Assembly: GCA_963978895.1 (NCBI GenBank) | Contig: OZ022247.1 | Span: 13,456,972-13,520,971, forward strand | Direction of reading: 5' to 3' | DNA from: Erpobdella octoculata | Taxonomy: Eukaryota > Annelida > Clitellata > Hirudinida > Erpobdellidae | Length of the DNA stretch: 64,000 nt | Part shown: positions 57,081 to 64,000 of the stretch, one piece after another | Layout of the letters: the number at the start of each line of letters is the position of its first letter | Numbering within the stretch: position 1 is the stretch's first letter | Program-made: the position numbers and the translations under genes | Notes under the pieces: model-generated | What the model was told of the DNA's origin: nothing | What the model saw: the letters and a program-made list of their open reading frames with translations, nothing else | Databases searched by the model: none

Positions 57081-58380
57081 AATGCAATCATCATATTATT
57101 ATAATTTGAATTCTTCAAATTTCACTAGTACGCAAAAACTGCAGAATATCAGTGTATAACAATAGTAGATCGTTTTTAAACGCTAAAAATCACATTATAG
57201 CATTTTTAATGTTCACTTGATTTTAAAAGCAGCTCATGGCTTAGTTAGAGGGAACGTTGGTAATAACGAGTAATTCGTAGCAAAAGTCTATCGTTTTTGC
57301 GCTGGTTTATTGAAGCAACGGCACTTATCTGCGTGTTATTGCTCGGTCACTAAATACCTCTAAAATAATTAGTGAATATCTTTTAAATTAGAAACTAGCA
57401 TGTCATTAAGATCCAACAGCTAACCGCCCACTGAACTTAAAATGCTAATAAAATACTCTTGTCGCGATTTATTTTTGGGTTTCGTATGTAAAGTACTAAA
57501 AAGTCTTAGATAGATAAGCCGGTAAATTTTCGAAAAAAATTACTTAACCTGTAATGAAATTTCCAAAAACCAAAACAACCAAAACAAAGCAAAAAACATG
57601 TGTTACAATTGACATTTAAAACAAAATCTTGGACGAAACCGTCGAGTGGAAAAAACAGTAAATATTTTAGTAAACAACTTTACGAAGAAAGCGCGATGTG
57701 CAGTCAAAGACTAAAAAACATTTGGTGAAAAGTTGTATCAGCTTATAATTTTAATTTGTTCTATAACGAGGAACTATTTGTATTTTTAAATACGATTTTA
57801 TTTTATAAATGGCATAATAATTTATTTTATTTGTAAAGTGTTTCAAATAAGTCAATTTTAAGTTTTTTTTTCAAAATAAGCGACATTTTTCTAGGTTCAA
57901 TACCTATTAAGCCAGCATCCGTAATAACTATGTAGAACTGTGAAAGATGTAATTTTGTATCCTCGCAATTGCTTTAATAAAAATTGTTTTTACAGAGATT
58001 TAAATGGCATTTAATCAGATGTGGCTATTTCAAAAGGTAAACGTGAATATAAATGAGAACCAAACATTGAATGACAAATTTTCTAAATGTCGTAATTGCA
58101 AATTTAGCTAAAAAATAATTGACAATGCGCAGCTGATGAAAGTAAACTTCGAATAATCGAATACAAATATTTATCAAAAGAAGCAGGCAACAAGTTATTC
58201 TTAAATTTATACATAAATACAGCTCTTTGAAACAAATTTAATGAACCAAAATTAAGTATCTTATTATTTTTATTGAGGACTCTGATGATAACATAGGTTG
58301 ATGTCTACCAGAGGTGTAAATAAAAATATATAAATACGTATTTTCAAAATAAAATACGTATTATTTAAAATAGGTATTTT
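57081..58380. other. No gene recognised
   Basis: AT-rich, 1.3 kb. A short palindromic TACGTATTTTCAAAATA stretch occurs near 58335-58390. Confidence 0.45.
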
Positions 58381-58389
58381 CAAAAATAC

Positions 58390-59050
58390 GTAATAATGAT
58401 AATGATAATGAATCCGAGTTTTATTAAAGTGGCGTATGTTCTTCAAAAGAACTTCAAGACCACTGAAGACGTTAGGGAAAAGATTTAGTAAACAGAAATG
58501 TCTTTAGTGTTGTGTGGAAACTGGCTGAACTGGATGTAGAGATGATGTGGTAAGGGAGTTTGTTCCACATTTCAGGCATAATCACGTCGATGGATCTTCC
58601 GTCGAGCGTCGCGCGATAAACCGGCGGTGTAGTGAGGAGGCCCCTGGATGCTGATCTGAGCCTTTGCCGACCCGGTACATTGGCAACATGAGCAAAAGAC
58701 AGGTATGGAGGAGCTTGGCCGTGCAGAGATTTGTGTACTATTGTGGAAATCTTGTACTCGATTTGTTGCCGAATGCGAAGCCAGTGGAGATCTTTGAGAA
58801 GAGGGGTGACATGGTCATATTTCCGAGCATTGTAGATTATTTTGGCGGCTGTATTGATGAGAGTTTGAAGCCGATCCAGATGACAAGAAGAAAGGCCGGC
58901 AAGAGTTGAATTTCCGTAATCAATCTTTGGAAGAACCAAGGCGGTTATAAGAATTCTCCGGGCAACAATTGAAAGATGAGAGGAGATACTGCGAATCTCT
59001 CTGAGAGAAGCATAGCAGGAACGGGTCGTGTTGTCGATGTGACTGGCCAT
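58390..59050 (-). pseudogene. L2-like LINE, C-terminal end of ORF2 plus 3' UTR
   Basis: Minus strand, 192 codons open: HIDNTTRSCYASLREIRSI, SIVARRILITALVLPKIDYG, LAGLSSCHLDRLQTLINTA, YDHVTPLLKDLHWLRIRQQI and KIYNARKYDHVTP-type L2 blocks, stop at 58472. The 3' UTR ends in ATAATGATAATGATAAT. Better preserved than the other L2-like copies and of a different subfamily (KIDYGN rather than KIDYCN). Confidence 0.85.
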
Positions 59051-59059
59051 AGAACAATC

Positions 59060-59175
59060 TGAATCCAGCCAGAAGGAGAAATCGACCAGTTCAGAAAAAA
59101 AATTGACCAGTTCAGAAAGAGAAATCGGCTAGTTCAGAAGGAGAAATTAACCAGTTCAGAAGGAGCAGTCGACCT
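59060..59175. repeat. 22-bp minisatellite, about 5 copies
   Basis: Unit close to GACCAGTTCAGAAGGAGAAA, ahead of the gag frame, perhaps in the LTR or leader of the Gypsy-type element. Confidence 0.75.
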
Positions 59176-59320
59176 AGTCAGACGAAAAAGAGTTACGATA
59201 ACTTTGTCTGATTCATTACGCGGTTGTACTTAGGTATTTGTGTTATTTCGGGTGTAGGTTTTGTGTTGCAGTAAGATGTCGTGATGTCTGAGAAGTCTTT
59301 AAGCGGGACGGGTAGAAACC

Positions 59321-60073
59321 ATGTTTAGTGGAGTAGAATCTCATAGTTCTAGAGGGTCACATGATAACCTAGATGAAGAGGGAGCCAGTGGAGGTTTTAT
59401 GGCAGAACAGGGTAGAATGGTAAAAGATGATTTAGAAGTGGTGTGATTACAACTTCTAGATAAAGAGAAGGAGAGACAATTAGCTGAACGAATGCAGAGA
59501 GAAAAATTAGAAGCGAAGAGAGAAGAGAGGGAAGCAGAGGATCGAAGAGAACGAATAAGATTAAAAGAAAAAAGAGAAGAGAGGGAAGCAGAGGAACAAA
59601 AAGAACAATTAAGATTTGAGAGAGAAGAAGCTAAGGATCAAAAGGAAAGAGAATTGACTAAATTCAGTATCGAAACGGCACACCAACCTGATATAATCAA
59701 TAAAACAATTAAATTAGTTAAAATAATAGGAGACCTAGTCGGAGCTCTTCCATCCGATCCATTGACTATACCGAGTTTTTTTGAATTTATGGGAAAAAAA
59801 TTCATTTCATACGTAATAGAAGATAACATAAAACCTAAAATGTTATTGGCTAAATTGAATGAAAGGGGCCGAAGTCTCGTTAACCATTTACCATTATCCC
59901 AACTCGAAGACTATTGTCAACTTAAGAGAATTATATTATTGGGATATAGGATAAGTCCTTTAATAATAAGGCAACGCTTTCTGTCGATGTTGAAGATCTA
60001 TAACCAAACCTTTATAGAATTTGCGTCACATTTACATGCTTCTTTAACATATTGTAGTAACTGCCTACCATAG
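59321..60073 (+). pseudogene. Gypsy-type gag fragment with coiled coil
   Basis: ATG at 59321 with one in-frame TGA (59444-59446), then an Arg/Glu-rich coiled coil (REERE...RIRLKEKREERE) and a helical capsid-like region (LPSDPLTIPSFFEFM, PKMLLAKLNERGRSLVNHLP, QLEDYCQLKRIILLGY, IYNQTFIEFASHLHASLTY). The frame stops at 60073 where another element begins. By family it would form the particle shell of an LTR retrotransposon. No zinc knuckle or pol is attached. Confidence 0.7.
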
Positions 60074-60236
60074 ACAAAAAAGAATTAATATAAATCACTG
60101 TTTCCGCTTTTATCGAGTTCACGCTGTCAACTTGGCAATTTGATTCATTCTAAATAAATTATAACTTTTATCTTTCAGAAGCAAAAGAAGTTAACCTTTG
60201 TACACACTTCATTGGTTACCCCGACTTTGAACAATT

Positions 60237-60968
60237 ATGGAGTCACAAGCAGCATCAGTAACAATTAAACCGATTGCCTTCAACCCAGCCGAGGCACTGG
60301 CTTGGTTCAAGATAATGGAAGCGCAGTTTGCCCTCTCGAACATAACGGTTAGTTCTACTCGTTTTAATCATGCATTATCAGCTTTACCAGGTTCGGTGGT
60401 CATGTGCCTTGATGATGACACTATCGAGGTAATGGACTACGATAAACTGAAGATCGAAGTTTTAGAACAGACCATGCCAAACAGAGCTGAACTCTTTGAC
60501 CAGTTCTTGCAAAGCAACCCGTTAGCAGGCAGACCTTCCCAGCACTTACGAACAATGAAGAGATTAGCGCAACAAGTCGGAGCATCTGAAGAGATGGTTC
60601 GACACAAATTCCAAAAATCGCTGCCTGCGCATGGAGCTCTGATGCTTGCAACACAGAAAACTTTATCCCTGGAAGAGATTGGAAGACTAGCAGATGAACT
60701 GATTGCTATATCGCCAGTACATCACACTCAGGAAGTCCGGGAATCCTCACTGGACGTAGATGTCATCAGGAGACCCACCAAAACAACCACCTCTCTGGAG
60801 CCGTTTACGCCCGATCAACGACCAAAGGTCTGTCGAGCACACATCTATTTTGGGCCAGAAGCAAAATCCTGTCGTCCGTGGTGCTTATGGCCAGACAAAC
60901 GTGGGGTTCAAATTACCCAATCCCGAAATTCGTCCCCGATGTTTCGAAAACAAGTCTCGGAAAACTGA
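60237..60968 (+). CDS. Gag protein, CsRn1-type Gypsy
   Basis: 243 residues from ATG. KPIAFNPAEALAWFKIME, FALSNITVSSTRFNHALSAL, MPNRAELFDQFLQSN, HLRTMKRLAQQVG and the C-terminal C-R-A-H-I-Y-FG-PEAKSC-RPWC motif: the CHCC-type finger of CsRn1-clade Gag rather than a CCHC knuckle. Intact in this copy. Overlaps pol by 91 bp in a different frame, as is usual where pol is made by frameshifting. Confidence 0.8.
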   Translation: MESQAASVTIKPIAFNPAEALAWFKIMEAQFALSNITVSSTRFNHALSALPGSVVMCLDDDTIEVMDYDKLKIEVLEQTMPNRAELFDQFLQSNPLAGRPSQHLRTMKRLAQQVGASEEMVRHKFQKSLPAHGALMLATQKTLSLEEIGRLADELIAISPVHHTQEVRESSLDVDVIRRPTKTTTSLEPFTPDQRPKVCRAHIYFGPEAKSCRPWCLWPDKRGVQITQSRNSSPMFRKQVSEN

Positions 60969-61640
60969 AAGGGGCCGTCTCGGTTGCGACTATCGACTGT
61001 ACCCCCACATTTTATGTCGCATTTTACACAACAGTCAACACCACACGCCATCAGTTTAAGTTCTTGATTGATACCGGATCAGCGGTGTCAATAATACCCC
61101 CAGCAGCGTTGTCAAAAATGTCAGTTCCCATTCATAAGACTAATATCAGATTAAACACTGCTAACGGCATGCCACTAGAGTTTCGCGGAGAAATGACATT
61201 GACGGTTAGTTGCCAAGATCTCAGAAGAGAATTTACATGGACATTCATAGTGGCCGTTACCACACAACCAATACTAGGGGCGGATTTCCTTACACATCAC
61301 CACCTACTAGTTGATTGCCGCAGTCGTCAACTTCTGGACAGAAAAACGTCCTTTTCCACAGCCATGATAACAGCGGTTGGAAAGACCATTGCCCCAGTGT
61401 TTGACTGTCCTGTGAACATTCCTTCACCTGTTAAGACGTTAGTAGACCGTCACACTGCCTTGGTTGGTCCTTGGCAGATCATTCACAATTCGCCTTCATC
61501 AATGACCCAACACACAATTGAACTAATGTCAAACAAACCAATCTCTTCTCGCTTCCGACAGCTCCCACCCGACAAGTTTGAGGCCGCTAAGCAAGAATTT
61601 GCAATATTGTTGAAAGCTGGAATTGTTCGTCAATCAAATA
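60878..61640 (+). CDS. Pol (protease and start of RT), cut by the gap
   Basis: FLIDTGSAVSIIP (aspartic protease active site near 61065-61100), NTANGMPLEFRGE and PILGADFLTHHHLLVDC are the protease. DKFEAAKQEFAILLKAGIVRQSN is the usual lead-in to the Gypsy RT. The frame is open up to the Ns. The RT palm, RNase H and integrase are not visible. Confidence 0.85.
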
Positions 61641-61840
61641 NNNNNNNNNNNNNNNNNNNNNNNNNNNNNNNNNNNNNNNNNNNNNNNNNNNNNNNNNNNN
61701 NNNNNNNNNNNNNNNNNNNNNNNNNNNNNNNNNNNNNNNNNNNNNNNNNNNNNNNNNNNNNNNNNNNNNNNNNNNNNNNNNNNNNNNNNNNNNNNNNNNN
61801 NNNNNNNNNNNNNNNNNNNNNNNNNNNNNNNNNNNNNNNN
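61641..61840. other. Assembly gap (200 N)
   Basis: 200 Ns, probably of arbitrary length, since the sequences on the two sides do not belong together. Confidence 0.99.
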
Positions 61841-63690
61841 TGAGGAGATTTTTAAATTCGGTATCTAGATTATTCTTAAAAAATAAAAAAATACGTGTTT
61901 CACCACTTGTGGAAAATTTGATTTCCAGGACCTCAAATGTGGGGTGAAAAATAGGGTTATATGTTTTTACAAACTTTTACTTAGGTTACAATTTATGTTT
62001 GTGTGTTTGTGTATGTGTGTGTGTGTGGCTTTTTCTGTACGCAAATTTTGCAAATAAAATTTAACCAGCTTTTTGACTAGCTAGGAAGCTGAAACTTTCA
62101 GCATAGCTTTATATTGGATGACAATACATGATTCAATTAAAAAAAACAAAAAACAAAAACTTAATTTGAACATATTTCGTTTACTTCTTTAAAGTAACTG
62201 CTACTCAAAAACTGTAAGAGCTACAGTCGTAAAATTTAGTATTTAGTATCTACTAAAAAAATAATGATATACGTGTTTCACCATTTTTTGAAAATTTGGT
62301 TTCCAGGACCTAAAATGTGGCGTGGCAAATATGGTTATTTCTTATTTAGAATAACTGCTACTTAAAAACTGTAAGAGCTACAGATGTACAAATTAGTATT
62401 TATTATCCACTCAAAAAACAATGATATACGTGTTTCACCATTTTTTTACCAATGCTTTTATTAACTCGTCGTCTCTGTTTCTCTGTCTGTCTGTTTCTCT
62501 GTCTGTCTGTTTTTCTGTCTGTCTGTTTCTCTGTCTGTTTCATATCTTGCAATCAATTTTTGAGTCACTTCCTGATGATAGATTTTTTTCAAATTTTGCA
62601 TACATGCTCAAAATAGAAGACAATGCAATATTCAATTATTAGTTTTACAATAAGTCAATTAATTTAGTTAATTTTAATTAATTTCGATATTTCGATATAA
62701 TTAAGATATTTCGACTTTAATATAAAATAAAAGAGTAATATAAGAAAAAATTGATTGCAAAATTTGTGTTTTAATTGCATATAAGAGCATTGGTTTTAAA
62801 AATTCGTTTTTAATTTACTTGTTTGAAAATTTGGTTTACAGGACCTCAAATGTGGGGTGGAAATAGGGGTTATTTGTTTTTTTTTAAATAACTGCTACTC
62901 AAAAATTTTAAGCGCTACAAATGTAAAAATTAGTATTTAGTATTTACTCAAAAAATGAAGATATACGTGTTTTACCACTTTTCGAAAATTTGGACTTCAA
63001 ATGTAGAGTAGAAAAAAGAATATTTGTTTAAAATCTTTAAGAACTAAAAATGTTACAGTTTTGCAATTTAGTTACGAGATTATTCATACAAAATAACAAA
63101 ATACGTGTTTTTAAAATTTGGTTTCCAGGACTTCAAATGTGGGGTGGAAAAAATGGTTAAATTTTGTTCAGATTAACTCCAACTCTGAAACTGAAAATAC
63201 TACAGATATGAAAATTAGTATTTAGATACTACTTAAAAAATAAAGTTACACATGTACTACCTTTTTTTTACAAACTTTTATTTGGGTTACAATTTCTGTT
63301 TGTGTGTGTTTGTGTATGTGTGTGTGTGTGGCTTTCTCTGTACGCAAATCTTGCAAGTAAAATTTAACCAGCTTTTTGACTAGCTAGGAAGCTGAAACTA
63401 TCAGCATAGCTTAATATTGGATGACAATACATGATTCAATTAAAAAAATTTAATTTGAACATCTTTGGTATTTCTAAATCGAGTGTATTTGAAATCAAAG
63501 TTTGTGTTGAAAAACTCGTTTTTCTTTTACTTGTTATCTTTTGGCTTGCAGGACTACAAATGTAGGGTGGAAAAAAGGATTATTTGCTTGAAAACTCAAT
63601 AACTGGAAATGTAAAAACATAAAATTCAGTTTTTTAGGTTTAAAAAAACAATAAGATACATCTGTCATTATTTAAAAAAAATTAGTTTCC
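61841..63690. repeat. Interspersed satellite-like repeat array
   Basis: At least six degenerate copies of a block containing TTGGTTTCCAGGACCTCAAA then TGTGGGGTGGAAA (near 61915, 62290, 62825, 62985, 63120, 63545). They alternate with ATACGTGTTTCACCACTTT, a TAACTGCTACTCAAAAACTG block and the (GT)n-linked block also present at 47.34 kb. Spacing is irregular (about 130-530 bp). No coding potential. Confidence 0.75.
62468..62545. repeat. (TCTG)n-type microsatellite
   Basis: Repeats of CTCTGTCTGTCTGTTT. Confidence 0.9.
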
Positions 63691-64000
63691 AAGCTTTGAG
63701 GTTTTGTGCCCGTTAAAACTGGCTGAGTCCAGTTCATCACGGACCAGGCCAGGCTTAAATTAAAAGCCAGGCCCGTCATTTTCTGCTTATTAAAAAAGCC
63801 GGACCGGGTATTAAAATATCCGTGTAGGGCATGGGCGCCCGCAGGAATTTTTGCAGGGAAGCTTGCCCAGCTTCTTATTTTTTTCCTTCGCCTCTTCTCT
63901 TATATTCTCTCTCCCGTTATTCCCAAAATTATGTGAGGTGTTGGGACTCAACTGAGCCCCAAGAAAATTTTTCAATTTTTTGTTTAAAATTGGGTATATA
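63691..64000. other. No gene recognised
   Basis: Mixed sequence with CCAGGCCAGGCTTAAAT-type and GGGCGCCCGCAGG-type patches that look like ends of DNA transposons. Confidence 0.4.

Larger units (their letters stand above)
60090..61640 (+). mobile_element. Ty3/Gypsy LTR retrotransposon, CsRn1-like, truncated by the gap
   Basis: A leader with a TTGGTTACCCCGAC-type sequence just before the gag ATG, gag (60237-60968), and pol in the -1 frame (60878 to the gap) with protease and the start of RT. The 5' LTR is not resolved. It abuts the gag remnant of another element. The 3' part would lie in the N-gap, but the sequence after the gap is unrelated satellite. Confidence 0.75.

Overview
The window is AT-rich metazoan nuclear DNA. 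The evidence is spliced genes with GT/AG introns, tRNA- and 5S-derived retroposons, CR1-, L2- and I-type LINEs, Penelope-like elements, a Ty3/Gypsy element, hAT, Mutator-like and Helitron transposons, and very long (TA)n tracts. The SINE and LINE types suggest an invertebrate (cnidarian or lophotrochozoan), but the species cannot be fixed from the sequence. There are no bacterial-type operons, CRISPR arrays or rRNA operons. Most long open frames are transposon remnants or translations of simple repeats.

One host gene is supported. On the minus strand, from about 46.33 kb down to 14.53 kb, at least eleven exons join with consistent phase at the checkable junctions. They encode part of a REJ-domain protein of the polycystin-1 / receptor-for-egg-jelly family. 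It has tight exon clusters (introns of about 50-115 bp) separated by introns of 2-8.5 kb that hold nearly all the transposons between 14.6 and 45.9 kb. Neither end of the gene is visible.

Layout. 1-2.3 kb: truncated CR1-like LINE. 2.4-3.9 kb: broken reading frame for an acidic heptad-repeat protein between (TA)n tracts. 4.2-8.45 kb: almost complete CR1-like LINE (ORF1, endonuclease, reverse transcriptase) with one frameshift and one stop. 8.8-11.5 kb: Penelope-like fragments meeting (TA)n tracts, with an internally deleted hAT inside one tract. 11.7-14.5 kb: Helitron-like minisatellite, MULE transposase pseudogene, 20-bp minisatellite. 14.9-17.65 kb: nested inverted-repeat elements with a 25-bp minisatellite. 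18.6-21.3 kb: mariner-type MITE, opposed Helitron-like ends, deleted Helitron Rep/helicase gene. 23-27.5 kb: I-group LINE with RNase H. 27.8-31 kb: LINE fragments and hairpin elements. 32.4-38.4 kb: Helitron-like copy, tandem duplication, second TIR element, tRNA-SINE. 39.7-44.8 kb: 5S-derived sequence, two opposed L2-like LINEs, one of them inside a hAT. 46.5-51 kb: LINE and hAT pieces, a third Penelope 5' fragment and a long-TIR MULE inside (TA)n. 52-57.1 kb: hAT-related pieces, including a non-autonomous hAT with a perfect 8-bp target duplication. 58.4-61.6 kb: L2 end and two Gypsy-type gag/pol remnants, ending in a 200-bp assembly gap. 61.8-63.7 kb: interspersed satellite-like repeat.

The main observations are the hidden REJ/polycystin gene and the repeated pattern in which Penelope, hAT, MULE, LINE and Helitron-like ends lie against or inside (TA)n tracts. 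The second may be biological (microsatellites as landing or deletion sites) or an assembly effect, so long reads are the key test.
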